A DNA stretch of 64,000 nt from Bos javanicus (Eukaryota > Chordata > Mammalia > Artiodactyla > Bovidae), in contig NC_083881.1 in the NCBI RefSeq assembly GCF_032452875.1, forward strand, positions 62,627,689-62,691,688. The letters run 5' to 3'. Of the stretch, positions 45,491 to 56,534 are shown in pieces. The translations under genes and the position numbers were made by a program. The notes under the pieces are model-generated. The model searched no databases. It was not told the origin of the DNA and was given only the letters and a program-made list of their open reading frames with translations. The stretch's first letter is position 1. The number at the start of each line of letters is the position of its first letter.

Positions 45491-45960
45491 TTTTTTGATT
45501 TATTTATTTTTAATTGAAGGATAATTGCTTTACAATATTGCATTGGTTTCTGCTGCTGCTGCTGCTAAGTCACTTCAGTCATGTCTGACTCTGTGCGACC
45601 CCAGAGATGGCAGCCCACCAGGCTCCCCCGTCCCTGGGATTCTCCAGGCAAGAACACTGGAGTGGGTTGCCATTTCCTTCTCCAATGCATGAAAGTGAAA
45701 AGTGAAAGTGAAGTCGCTCAGTTGTGTCCTAGCAGTTTCTACCAAACATCAAATGCATCAGCCATAGGTTTACCCATGTCCCCTCCCACTTGAATATCTC
45801 TCTCACCTCCCTCCCCATTCCACCGCTCTAGTTTGTTACAGAGCCCTGGTTTGAATTCCCGCTGGCTATCTGTTTTACATATGGTAATATATGTTTCCAT
45901 ATTACTATAGTTAGCATTAACTATGTTTCTGTACAGCAGTGCCTGAAACAAATTTTTATA
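45491..45960 (-). mobile_element. L1 3'-UTR fragment, antisense, split by Bov-A2
   Basis: Poly(T)-like start at 45491, then ggataattgctttacaatat, then after the SINE catcaaatgcatcagccata and ttttacatatggtaatatat. The order matches the fragment at 1431-2703. Confidence 0.78.
45551..45729 (-). mobile_element. Bov-A2 SINE, 5'-truncated
   Basis: Starts with (tgc)n and contains the 3' monomer and only the start of the second (stops at cagttgtgtcct). L1 sequence resumes after about 45733; gtttct on both sides may be a short TSD. Confidence 0.85.
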
Positions 45961-46489
45961 ATTTGATTCATTTAATTTATAATATTAACTTAAAATATCT
46001 GCAAGATGTCTTGTTTCTGATTGGTTTTCATTCACAGTAACTTCTAATTTTTTGTCAGGTGTAGTAATTAAAAACCTATAAGTGAATACTTAGTGATATC
46101 AGAGAACACAATGGTCTTCTTTACTATTTAAGGCCAGTGTACTAATGAACCCTTTTGCAAATTTAAGAGGGTTTGTTTTGTAATAACAATTCTGTAATTA
46201 TGACATAATAAATGATTATAAGTTCTCTGAGGGCAAGAATTGTATCTTCTATCTATCACAGTATCATACAGTAAAAAACAAAAACACCTGTTCATGAAAC
46301 ATGCCCTGGGTACACATGCAGCCTTAAGAACTAACTTGCTGTATATGGTTTCTACTTTGGTGAACATTATTTTCTCATCTCTCTTTCTATCTCATGAAAC
46401 CAGAGAATCTCAAATGGAGTCATATATGTGAGAAATGCAGTCAAATATGTGAGAAGAAAGTGGGAGTCTAAAGTTGTCTTTATGGGAGG
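45961..46489. other. Unassigned DNA
   Basis: About 530 bp of AT-rich DNA with nothing named. Confidence 0.4.
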
Positions 46490-46491
46490 AG

Positions 46492-46790
46492 GTTGTTGTT
46501 GTTCAGTTACCAAGTCCTGTCTGACTCTTTGGACTCCGTGGACTGCAGCACACCAGGCTTCCCTGTTCTTTATCATCTCCTGGAGTTCACTCAGACTCAT
46601 GTCCATTGAGTTGGTGATGCCAACCAACCATCTCATCCTCTGTCATCCCCTTCTCCTCCTGCCCTCAGTCTTTCCCAGCATCAGGGTCTTTTCCAATGAG
46701 CTGGCTCTTTGCATCAGGTGGCCACAGTGGAGCTTCAGCTTCAGCATCAGTCCTTCTAGTGAATATTCAGGATTGATTTCCTTTAGGATT
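46492..46790 (-). mobile_element. BovB 3' fragment, antisense
   Basis: About 300 bp with a (gtt)n tail complement at 46492-46501, running to ctgatttcctttagga-like text at 46785. Its tail type matches the copy at 35457. Confidence 0.88.
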
Positions 46791-46797
46791 TTCAGCA

Positions 46798-47227
46798 GGT
46801 ACTCACCCATTTATCCAATGATTCATTGCCATTTAATGTATTTGTTATTTTACACTGCAATTTTCTTCAAGTAGAGCACTTATATACTTCGATTAGTTGT
46901 TTTCTTTTTAAAAAAAATAATCATACGTGTGGTCTTAAAATCCCGGTTTTGCATTGCTCAGGCTATGTCTTCAAGTTTCTTTGTGAGTTCTTTGTTCCTC
47001 TACTCCTCCCATCCAGATGTTCAACCCCTGCTTTTTGCATCTGTCTGTACTGTGCTTTTCCGTCAAGAATCATGGTGGGACTACCCAGTGGGGGCTGAAA
47101 ACCCCAGTGACCCAGAGAGGGAGGGGCAAGAGTTTACTGAGCTCCTCAGTGAATTTCCCTGAGCGCAAGGCTAGCCCAGTCTCTTGGCTGCTCAGCCTGG
47201 ATAACTAACACAAGCCAAGAAAAACAC
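46798..47227. other. Unassigned DNA
   Basis: Overlapping frames of 63-90 codons at 46826-47208 share no motif and are probably chance. Confidence 0.4.
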
Positions 47228-47234
47228 AGCCTCC

Positions 47235-48014
47235 TGTATTCGTTTCTTTTTGGTGCTGTAACAAATTACTACACACTTAATGACTTAACACAAATTTTAT
47301 TGTCTTACAGTTCTGGAGGTCAGAAGTCCAAAGCACATTTCACTGGGCTAAAATCAAGATGTAGGCAGGACTGGTTCCCACCGGAGGCTCTAGGGCAGAA
47401 TCTGTGTCCTCATTTTTTCCACTTCTAAAGGCTGAAACTCCAGTACTTTGGCCACCTCATGCGAAGAGTTGACTCGTGGGAAAAGACTGATGCTAGGAGG
47501 GATTGGGGGCAGGAGGAGAAGGGGACGACAGAGGATGAGATGGCTGGATGGCATCACCGACTCAATGGAGATGGGTTTGAGTGAACTCCGGGAGTTGGTG
47601 ATGCACAGGGAGGCCCGGTGTGCTGTGATTCATGGGGTCGCAAAGAGTCGGACACAACTGAGCAACTGAACTGAACTGACCTGAAAGGCTCCCCAGGTTC
47701 TTTGTCTCCTGGTTCTCTTCCACCATCTTCAAAATCAGCGACAGTGGGTTGAGTCCTTTTCCTATCATACTGCTTGGACCTTTTCCTGATTTTTAAACCT
47801 GCCTCCCTCTTCCACTTTTAAGGATGCTTGTGATTACATTTCCCAGATAATCCAAAATATTTTTTCATTTTAAGGGAAGCTGATAAGCAGACTTAATTCC
47901 ATATGTAACCGTAATTCCTCTTTGTCTGTGACCTAACCAGGACTCCATCCCAGGTCAGGTTCTGGGGATTAGGAAGTGGGCATTTGTGGGGAGGGGGCAT
48001 TGTTCTGCCTCCAC
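47235..48014 (-). mobile_element. MLT1-type LTR relic with BovB inside
   Basis: Terminus tgtatt at 47235, ggtgctgtaacaaattacta, ttgtcttacagttctggagg, then after the BovB ccaccatcttcaaaatcagc, tccacttttaaggatgcttg, and the end gttctgcctccaca. Both LTR ends are recognisable, so this is a nearly complete solo LTR. Confidence 0.75.
47434..47683 (+). mobile_element. BovB 3' fragment with 7-bp TSD
   Basis: About 250 bp of sense BovB 3' end with gaact tail. The repeat aaaggct lies at 47427-47433 and 47684-47690. It is younger than the LTR. Confidence 0.88.
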
Positions 48015-48027
48015 AGCTTCCCTAGAG

Positions 48028-48240
48028 CAGTCATTCCCAGTGTGTGACCTTCAGGACAGCTGTGTCGGAATCACTGGCTGGAGGCAGAGGGAATTAAGTG
48101 TTGATTAAAATAAAAAATCCTGGGCTCTATGAAAGCCAGAGAATCAGAGTGTCTGGGAACAGAGCCCAGGACTACATCTTTACAAGTTTCTCTGCTGATT
48201 ATTACAAACACTAGAGCTGAGAATCATTGTATTCAAGTAT
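48028..48240. mobile_element. MER5A-like hAT DNA element relic
   Basis: Left end gagcagtcattcccagtgtg, interior tcggaatcactggctggagg and atcctgggctctatg, agaatcagagtgtctggga, right end agctgagaatcattgt. The ends approximate the inverted ends of MER5A. Confidence 0.6.
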
Positions 48241-49177
48241 TTAGCCTACCTTTAAAAAAAAGAAAAAAAAAACTTGTTTTATTCAGTAAGTTCATTATAG
48301 ATTATGTTGTTTCATTGTAGAAAAATTAAAATATTTACAAAAAAGGGTTTTCTGGGATGTGAATATTTAGTACTAAAACTGGCAAACCCAAAAGCATTAG
48401 TTTCCCTACTAATTTCTTTAATTTAGTTAACTTATCATGATTTCTCCAATCTCTTTGCAGCAGAGATAGTTACTGACAATGGGAGAAAAAGAACTAAATC
48501 ATGTCCTGCCTCTTTCACCTCCCTTCCCTCCATGTCTCCATCTTCTCAGTAGACAACAGAATTTGACTCACTACCCTATTCTGCATGTAAATCTCTTCCC
48601 CCTTTTCTTTTGGAAATAGAAATTAGACCAAATTAGAGATGCCATAAGAAGTGTAAAAGCCAGATGAATGACATTAGCAGAAAAATCTGAAGTCAGTGTT
48701 AGATTATTTCTTCTGGACTTGTTCTTAAAGACTAGAACTCAGTGGAAAATCAGAATTCTTTAGAAGAGAGAAATCCTTGAATGAGTACATATGGGCATCT
48801 ATTATCTTGGCTCCGTCTGTGTTATATTGTATTTGGGATGGGAGCCATGTTGGAAATTCAGTATGCCAAAGAGAAAATGAATCTTATTATCCAGGTAGGT
48901 CTTATGAAAACTCTGTCATCCAAAAGAACTATAAATCAAAAAGGAGACAGAGTTTGAGGAGGAGGATGGACATTGTGTAGTAAGGGCAAGTTAAAATTAA
49001 ATCACATCCTCTGGCATCTTATCATTTATTCTGTGTTTTGCTATGTTAGAACCATATGGTACCAGTGCTTGGCTCATAAGCAGTTTTGATATTGCCTTCA
49101 TTTATTAAATCAAGGAGGCCCTTGGACCCAGAGTTGAAAGAGCTTGCAGCATGGTAGGGAAGGTAATAAAAAATATA
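48241..49177. other. Unassigned DNA
   Basis: About 940 bp without a recognised repeat or exon. A short A-rich tract lies at 48254-48272. Confidence 0.4.
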
Positions 49178-49185
49178 TAAAACAG

Positions 49186-49301
49186 GGACTTCCCTGGTAG
49201 TCCAGTGGTTAAGACTTCACCTTCCAATACATGGGGTGTGGGTTTGATCCCTGATCAGGGAGCTAGGATCCCATGTGCCTAGTGGCTAAAAAACCAAAAT
49301 G
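49186..49301 (+). mobile_element. CHR-2 SINE with 8-bp TSD
   Basis: gggacttccctggtagtcca head, tttgatccctgatcaggg box-B-like part and an A-rich tail. The TSD taaaacag lies at 49178-49185 and 49302-49309. Confidence 0.9.
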
Positions 49302-49369
49302 TAAAACAGAAGCAATATTGTTAAAAAATTCAATAAAGACTTAAAAAATGATCCACATCAAAATAAATC

Positions 49370-49407
49370 TTTAAATATCTATATATATTTATGTGTATAT
49401 ATAGTGT

Positions 49408-49438
<31 letters not shown>

Positions 49439-49440
49439 TT
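49370..49440. repeat. (TA)n microsatellite
   Basis: Two TA stretches, the longer at about 49408-49435, ending against a SINE. Confidence 0.9.
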
Positions 49441-49638
49441 AGTCACTCAGTCGTGTCTGACTCTTGACGACCCCGTGGACTGCAGCTCTCCAGGCTCCTC
49501 TGCCCATGGAATTCTCCATGCAAGAATACTTGAGAAGTAGCCATTCCCTTCTCCAGGGATCTTCCCAGTCCAGGGATTGAACCCAGGCCTCCTGCATTGC
49601 AGGCAGATTCTTTACCATCTGAGCTACCCGGGAAGCCC
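49441..49638 (-). mobile_element. Bov-tA SINE between microsatellites
   Basis: Antisense Bov-A unit then the tRNA head (gagctacccgggaagccc). The left border is the TA repeat, so no TSD can be fixed. Confidence 0.88.
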
Positions 49639-49673
49639 AAAATCACACCAGTGGTGGCCTATATGAGGATATG

Positions 49674-49674
49674 C

Positions 49675-49722
<48 letters not shown>

Positions 49723-49760
49723 ATATGTATATATATTATATGTATATATACATATAAAGC
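49674..49760. repeat. (TA)n(TG)n(TA)n compound microsatellite
   Basis: TA run, about seven TG units near 49690-49705, then TA with interruptions. Confidence 0.9.
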
Positions 49761-50799
49761 AGGTTATGATGGAGATGTTAGTGAAGTGCTATAATTTTAA
49801 GCAGATTGGAAGGAATAACTTACGGGAAGAGTGGGGAAGGATTTAAGGAATGCATCATTAAAGATAGATATTGAACTGACTTCTTAAAAAAAAGCAGGAA
49901 CTTGCCAGCAGACAAAGGAGTCAGGACATCCTTTATAAAAAATCTGTGTGTGTCATGACACAGTACTTTGACAAACTATGGTATGTCTGGGGAGTATGTC
50001 TAGCTTGGTGGGAAACTATAGAGCTGGGAATGTAGGGTGATCTTGGCTTCCAAGGTCCCCTTATACTTTAATAACAAAGAGGATTCTCTACTCCAGAGGA
50101 TAATTTTTGACTCATTAATTATCCCATTGCATTTCATATTTATATTTTAAAAACTGTGGTATTTTGTTTCACCTAGACCAGCAGTTTTCTTTATTTTTTC
50201 TTAATAGCAGAACTCTTTCTTCAAATAAAAATGTACACATAAGCTCAATATAGAAATGAATAAGAATTGCTGTTGTATATACTGCAGGGATGGGATTTAG
50301 ATCCCATTCTTCACCTTTTCTGATCCTTAAGGTGCCTTTAGGCAGCTTCTAGTGTCCCGAAAAGACTCTGAAATGCAGCGACTCTGCCTGCGTTAAAACC
50401 CTAAGAATGTCTCAGTAAGAAGTGTGAGTATTCACAAAGATATTAACATTTGGTCATCTATGGGTTTCAAAGGAAAGAAGTGAAAACTATTGCTAAGATT
50501 TTATCATTAGAAACAAGTAATGTGGCATCAACAGTGCAATCGACTTTTAAGAGCATTGGACTTCTAAGAAACCACTGTCATTTTTATTTCCAAAATTTCA
50601 AACTTAACTTGTCAAACGCTGTATCTTCCTTTCTAAACTTGAGCATTCACAGGGCAGAGGAGGCAGGCAAAGGACCTACCTTCCAGTTTCTCCTTGGAGA
50701 GGTTAGATTGCATACTTTCCTGCCTGCTATCTGAATGTTGGGCTTCTGATTAGCCTGGGTCCTGACTGCAATCCTTTCTTTGGGACACTGATGGGTCTT
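49761..50799. other. Unassigned DNA
   Basis: About 1 kb. The 94-codon frame at 50450-50734 has no motif or exon borders that I can support. Confidence 0.4.
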
Positions 50800-50956
50800 G
50801 ATGTACCCTCAACTACTGGGAGCTACTAACAACAGAGAATAACAGACAATTGCAAAGGTTTGAGAGGCAATTAGGAGCTTGGGCCAGGCTGCTTGATGAG
50901 GTTCATCTCCTACTCAAGATCAAAACTAGAAGAGGTGGCTGTTTACCTAATATGCA

Positions 50957-51857
50957 GAAACAAACAGAATCAATGAAAATAAAGAAACAAGGGAATATAT
51001 TCTAAGCAAAAGAACAAGGTAAGTCTCCAGAAACTTATCTTAATGAAAAGAAGATAAGTAATTTATCAAATAGAGAGTTCAAAATAATGATCATAAAGAT
51101 AGTCACTGAGGTCAGGAAAACTATGCATGAACAAAATGATAATTTCAACAAAGAGAAAATATTAAGAAGTACCAAACAGAAATTATAGAGTTGAAGAATA
51201 CAATAACTGGACTAAACTATGCAACAATGGGCTCAAAAACAGGTTAAATCAAGCAGAAGAAGGGATCCACAAATGCAGTGGAATTCATCCAATCAGAGCA
51301 GTAAATAAAAGAAAAAAAGGAAAAAGAGTTAAGATAATATAAGGGACCTGTAAAACATCATTAAATGGACCAATATATGTATTTTAGGCATCCCAGAAGG
51401 AGAGGAGATAGAGAAAGGGGTAGAAAGCTAATTCAGAGAAATAGTGTTTGAAAACTTCCCTAATCTGGGGAAACAGACATCCAGATCTAGGATGTCTAAA
51501 AAGTACCAAATAAGATAAATTTAAAGAAACTCACACCAACACACACTCTAATTAAACTGCACAAAGCTAAAGACAAAGAGAGATTATCTTAAAAGCAGCA
51601 AAAGCAATTTGTTATGTACAAGGGAACACCCATAAGACCATAAGTAGACTTCTCAGCAGAAACCTTACAGGTCAGAATAAAGTGGGATGATACATTCAAA
51701 GTGCTGAAAGAAAGAAAAAACTGCCAACCAAGAATACTCTAACTGAAAAAATTATCCTTCAGAACTGAGGAAAAGATACAATTTTCCGGACAAACAAAAG
51801 TTAAGAGACTTAGTCACCACTGGGCCGGTTTAACAAGAAATGTTAAAGGGAGTTCTT
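50957..51857 (+). pseudogene. Old L1 ORF1 remnant
   Basis: The nucleotide order follows L1 ORF1 (caaaataatgatcataaaga; ggcatcccagaaggagagga; cagcagaaaccttacaggtc; ccaagaatactctaactgaa; aagaaatgttaaagggagtt), but no frame over 60 codons survives. Confidence 0.7.
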
Positions 51858-52402
51858 CAAGTTGAAATGAAAGGATGCTAATTAATAACATGAAAATATA
51901 TGAAGATATAGCTCACTGACAAAGTAAATACATAGTTAAATTCAGAATACCCTAATATTATAATGATAATGGGTAAATCACTTATAATAACTCTAAAATA
52001 TAAAAACAAAAGTATTTAAAATAGCTATAACAACAATAATTTGTTAATGGATATACAGTATTTAAAGATGTAAACTGTGACATCAAAAACATAAAATATG
52101 GGGGAGGGTAAAAATGTAAAGCTTTTGTGTGCATTCAAAGTTAATATCAGCATAGAATATATGGCTATAACTATAAGGTGTTTTATGTAATACGCACAGT
52201 AACTACAAAACAAAAACCTATAATATACACATAAAAGATAAAGACAAAGGAATCAAAACATACCACTACAGAAAAATCATTAAATCACAAAGGAAGAGAG
52301 CAAGAAAAGAAAGAAGGAACAAGAGGAGTTACAGTTACCTGATGAACAACATGGAGGTTAGGGACACTCACCTGGGTAGTGGAAATTCCAGGTATAACTT
52401 TA

Positions 52403-52559
52403 CAGTCAGCCCTCTATTTCTGTGGTTTCTCCATGTCCGTGGGTGCACAGCCATTGATTCAATCAACTGCAGATTGTGTAGTATTGTAGTATTTATTGAA
52501 AAAAATATGCATGTAAGTGGATCCACCTAGTTCAAACCCGTGTTGTTCAAGGGTCACTG
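52403..52559 (-). mobile_element. Tigger-like TcMar relic with TA target duplication
   Basis: 157 bp with ends cagtcagccct and agggtcactg (imperfect inverted repeats), flanked by TA at 52401-52402 and 52560-52561. L1 spacer sequence resumes directly after. Interior phrases ggatccacctagttcaaacc and gtgttgttcaagggtca are Tigger/MER-like in antisense. Non-autonomous. Confidence 0.8.
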
Positions 52560-53015
52560 TACAAAACAGTTAGAAAGCAATTCAAAAAATGGCAGTAGTA
52601 ATTCCATACTTGTCAATAATTGACTTTAAGTGGAAATGGGTTATTCTCCAAACAAAAGACATAGAATAGCATAATAGATTTTTTTAAAAAGACTCAACTG
52701 CATGCTGCATAGAAGTGATTTACTTCAGCTTTAAGTGCACCCTTAGACTGAAAGTAAAGGGGTGGAAAAAAAGAATTCCATGTAAGTGGAAATCTAAAGA
52801 GAACAAAGGTACTCCTATGTCATACAAAATAGATTTTAATCCAAAAACTTTAACAAGAAAAAAGATGGTCATTATATAAAAATAATGGAGTCAATACATC
52901 AAAAGGATATAACAATTTTAAATATTTATGTACTCAACACTGGAGCACTGAAATATATAAAGTAAATATTAACATCTCTGAAGGGAGACTTAGACAGCTG
53001 TACAATAATAGCAGA

Positions 53016-53309
53016 CTCACAGACTTAGAAAACAAACTTATGGTTGCCGGGGTGGGGTGGTGAGAAGGGATAGTTAGGGAGTTTGGAATGGTCATGTACA
53101 CTGCTATATTTAAAATGGTTAACCAACAAGGACCTATTATACAGCACATGGAACTCTGCTCAGTGTTCTGTGGCAGCCTGGATGGGAGAGGGGTTTGGGG
53201 GAGGATGGATACACGTATATGTACCGCTGAGTCCCTTCACTGTTTGCCTGAAACTGTCACAACATTGTTACTTGGCTGTACTCCATTACAAAAATTAAAA
53301 AAAAAAAAG
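53016..53309 (+). mobile_element. L1 3'-UTR insertion, sense, inside old L1
   Basis: cagacttagaaaacaaact, then gggatagttagggagtttgg, aaccaacaaggacctattat, gtggcagcctggatgggag, actccattacaaaaattaa and a poly(A) at 53297-53308. This is an artiodactyl-type L1 3' end. The interrupted ORF2 text resumes with gactttgataccccac at 53309. Confidence 0.85.
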
Positions 53310-54405
53310 ACTTTGATACCCCACTTTCAACAGTAGATAGATCGATACATCATCCAGACAGAAGATTAGTAAGGAAACATTGGATTTAAACTACACATTT
53401 AAGTCAACACATTAGACCAATGGACTTAATAGATAAACATAAAACTTTCCTTCTAAAGCACACATGGAACATTCTCCAGGATAGATCATATGTTAGGCCA
53501 CAAAACAAACCTTAATAAATTTAAGAAAACTGAAATCATATCAGCATGTTTTCAACCACAATGATATAAAACTAAAAATCAATTACAAGAAAATTCACAA
53601 ATATGTAGAGATTAAACAACATACTTCTGAACAATCAATGGGTCAAAGAAGAAATCAAAAGGGAAATTTAAAAATACTAAAAGATAAATAAAAATGGAAA
53701 CAGAACATATTCAAGCTTATTATAGTAAAAACAGTTCTAAGAGGGAAGTTTATAGTGATAAATGCCTGTATTAAGAAACAAGGAAGATCTCAAATTAACA
53801 ACCTCACTTTACACCTCAGATAGCTAGAAAAAGAAGAACAAACTGAGCCCAAAGACATTAGAAGAAAGGAAAAAAGATCAGGGTGGAAATAAATAAAATA
53901 GAGACTAAAAAGATAATATAAAAGGTTAATGAAACTAAGAGCTAGTTTTTAAAGAGCTATACAAAATTGACACACCATTAACTAAACTGGTGAATTCTAC
54001 CAAACATTTAAAGAATAATAATACCAATCCTCCTCAAACTATTCCAAAAAATAGAAGAGGAGGAAACACTTCCAAACTCATTTTATGAGGCCAGAATTAC
54101 CCTGATACCAAAGTCAGACAAGGACATTACAAGAAAAGAAAATTGCAGGCCAGTATCTCTAATGAATACAGGTGCAAAAATCCTGAACAAAGTATTAACA
54201 TACTGAATTCAACAGTGTATTAAAAAGGTCATCTGCATCATCTGAATATATGCAGAAAAACCATTTGACAAAATTTAACATTCATTTTCAACATGATAAA
54301 TACTCAGTGAAGTGGGTATAGATGAATAAAGGCCATATGACAAACCTGCATTCAACATTCTACTCAGTGGTGAAATGCTGAAAGCTTTTCCTCTAAGATC
54401 AGGAA

Positions 54406-54777
54406 TTGATGTTTTTGAACTGTGGTGTTGAATAAGACTCTTGAGAGTCCCTTGGACTACAAGGAGATCCAACCTGTCCATCCTAAAGGAAATCAGTCCT
54501 GAATATTCACTGGAAGGACTGATGCTGAAGCTGAAACACCAATACTTTGGCCATCTAATGGGAAGAGCCGACTCATTGGAAAAGAACCTGATGCTGGGAA
54601 AGATTGAGGGCAGGAGGAGAAGGAGGTGACAGAGGACAAGATGGTTGCATGGCATCATTGACTCAATGGACATGAGTTTGAGCAAGCTCCGGGAGTTGGT
54701 GAAGGGCAGGGAAGTCTGGCATGCTGCAGTCCATGGGATCGTAGAGTCAGACATAACTGAGTGACTGAACAACAACA
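54406..54777 (+). mobile_element. BovB 3' fragment with 11-bp TSD
   Basis: About 372 bp of sense BovB 3' end (SLEGLMLKLKHQYFGHLMGR in one frame). The TSD aagatcaggaa lies at 54395-54405 and 54778-54788; its second copy restores the L1 wording agatcaggaaccagac. Confidence 0.93.
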
Positions 54778-54921
54778 AAGATCAGGAACCAGACAAGGAT
54801 GCCCACCTTCACCACTTTTATTCAACATAGTACTGGAAGTTCTAGCCAGACCAGTCAGATGAGAACAATAAATAAAAGTCATTTAAATTAGGAAGAAGTA
54901 GATTTTTCTGTTTGCAGATAA

Positions 54922-55133
54922 GTGAAAATGAAGTTGCTCATTCGTGTCCGACTCTTTGCGACCCTCTGGACTGTAGCCCGCTAGGCTCCTCTGCCCATGG
55001 GATTCTCCAGACAAGAATACTGGAGTGGGTTGCCATTTCCTTCTCCAGGGGATCTTCCCAACCCAGGGATCGAACCTGGGTCTCCTACATTGCAGATAGA
55101 TGCTTTATCCTCTGAGCCACCAGGGAAGCCCTG
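54922..55133 (-). mobile_element. Bov-tA SINE with 12-bp TSD in the L1 FADD codons
   Basis: Antisense SINE. The TSD gtttgcagataa lies at 54910-54921 and 55134-55145 and contains the codons for F-A-D of the L1 RT active site. Confidence 0.95.
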
Positions 55134-55355
55134 GTTTGCAGATAACATGATGTTATATACAGAAATCCCTAAAGACCCCACCAAGAAACTGTTAGAACTA
55201 ATGAATGAATTCAGTAAAGTTGCAGATACAAAATTAATATACAAAAATTACTATGTTTCTAAATACTAACAACCGTTAGAAAGAGAAATTAAAATCCCAT
55301 TTACAGCAGCATAAAAAAGAATAAATACTTGTTAAGTATAAGAATAAATACTTAG

Positions 55356-55450
55356 AATAAAGACATTTTTTGCAGTGTTTTGAGATCATGCTTTGTGGAA
55401 GTAGGTTCTATTATCATATACATTCTTATTCTGGTGAAATGGATGATGAA
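55356..55450. repeat. 95-bp duplicated segment, upstream copy
   Basis: Matches 56040-56134 without gaps and with five mismatches. This copy interrupts L1 text (aataaa before it, ataaatttaaccaatgaag after it), so it is the inserted copy. Confidence 0.93.
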
Positions 55451-56039
55451 TAATTTTAACCAATAATAAATTTAACCAATGAAGTGAAATGGCTGTATAC
55501 TGAAAACAATAAGATATTGATGAAAGAAATTGAAGAAGACACAAATGAAAGGAAATATGTCCTGTGCTCATGGATTGGAAGAATTAATATTCTTAATATT
55601 ACTACCCAAAGCAGTCTACAGATTCAATGTTATTCCTATCAAAATCTGATAACATTTTTCACAGAAATAGAAAAAAAAAGTCAAACAGAGAAACAGAGTA
55701 GTATGGTAGTTGCCAGGGGCTGGAAGCTAAGGTAAATAGGTAAAAACTGGTTAAAATGCATGAGCTTTCAATTGTAAAATGAATATAATTGAGAATTAGA
55801 TGTATAACATAATGTATAATGTAGTGCTTATGGTTGAAATTTGCTGAGAGAGTAAAACCCAAGTGTTCTCACCAAAAAATGAAGAAAAACAGTAAGTAAA
55901 TATGTAAATGTGTGAGGTGATGGATGCATTAATTACCTTGAGAGAGGGAATCCTTTCACAATGTACATGTGTATAAAATTATCATGTACATTTTAAATAT
56001 ATTACAATGTTTTCAATTATACCTTAATAAAACTCAAAA

Positions 56040-56134
56040 AATAAAGACATATTTTGCAGTGTTTTGAGCTCATGCTTTGTGGAAGTAGGGCCTATTATCA
56101 TGTACATTCTTATTCTGGTGAAATGGATGATGAA
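56040..56134. repeat. 95-bp duplicated segment, downstream (probable source) copy
   Basis: Lies directly after the L1 3' end and runs smoothly into unique DNA, as expected for the original locus. Confidence 0.9.
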
Positions 56135-56534
56135 GGATATTGGTGCTTTGAAAGTTATGTGATCATTCCCTTTCACCCACACAGACAGGAAAGCCTTCCT
56201 GGGAGAGAGCTTTGAGATAAGAGGATATAACTTAATGGATAAAACTGTGAGGGTTTTGAGTGGACATTCAATCTCTAAGTAGCCAAAAGTAGCTAAGAAT
56301 GGCTGAGTTTTTGAGTGGCAAGTACAGGAATGAGCTGTACTTATCTTTGTGTTCATAAAAGGCAGCTGTTTAATGAGTGTTCCATACCAGTTAAAACTTG
56401 AAACAAATGTGAAATAAGAATAGAAATAATAACAAGAAATAAGTCTTTTAAACTGGAAAAGAAGTTAAAAGGTAAATACACTTGAGACTCCATTTATTAA
56501 GTGCATCCATTTCTCTAAATATAACTGTTTCTGT
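56135..56534. other. Unassigned DNA
   Basis: About 400 bp; nothing named. Confidence 0.4.

Larger units (their letters stand above)
52585..55690 (+). pseudogene. Old L1 ORF2 remnant (EN and RT)
   Basis: The endonuclease part includes a caccccactttcaac-type FNTPLS region split by the L1 3' insertion at 53016-53309. The RT part includes ccagtatctctaatgaatac (RPISL) at 54150. The FADD box reads F-A-D-N at 55136-55147 and is where a Bov-tA landed. The stretch to 55269 reads MLYTEIPKDPTKKLLELMNEF in one frame. Multiple stops; dead. Confidence 0.78.
50800..56034 (+). mobile_element. Ancient L1 (L1M-type), sense, heavily interrupted
   Basis: Recognisable order: 5' lead (50800-50956), ORF1 (50957-51857), inter-ORF (51858-52580), ORF2 endonuclease (52585-53460), RT (53980-55680), then a jump to the 3' UTR at about 55690 (agtagtatggtagttgccag) ending in an AATAAA near 56024. 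About 2 kb of ORF2 carboxyl coding sequence is absent. Later insertions: a Tigger relic, an L1 3' end, a BovB 3' fragment, a Bov-tA, and a duplicated unique segment. Confidence 0.82.

Noticed and set aside
31351..48014. A provirus between the two MLT1-type LTRs at 31.4 and 47.2 kb
   Set aside because: No gag, pol or env sequence lies between them and a third relic lies at 38.5 kb; these are separate solo LTR relics.
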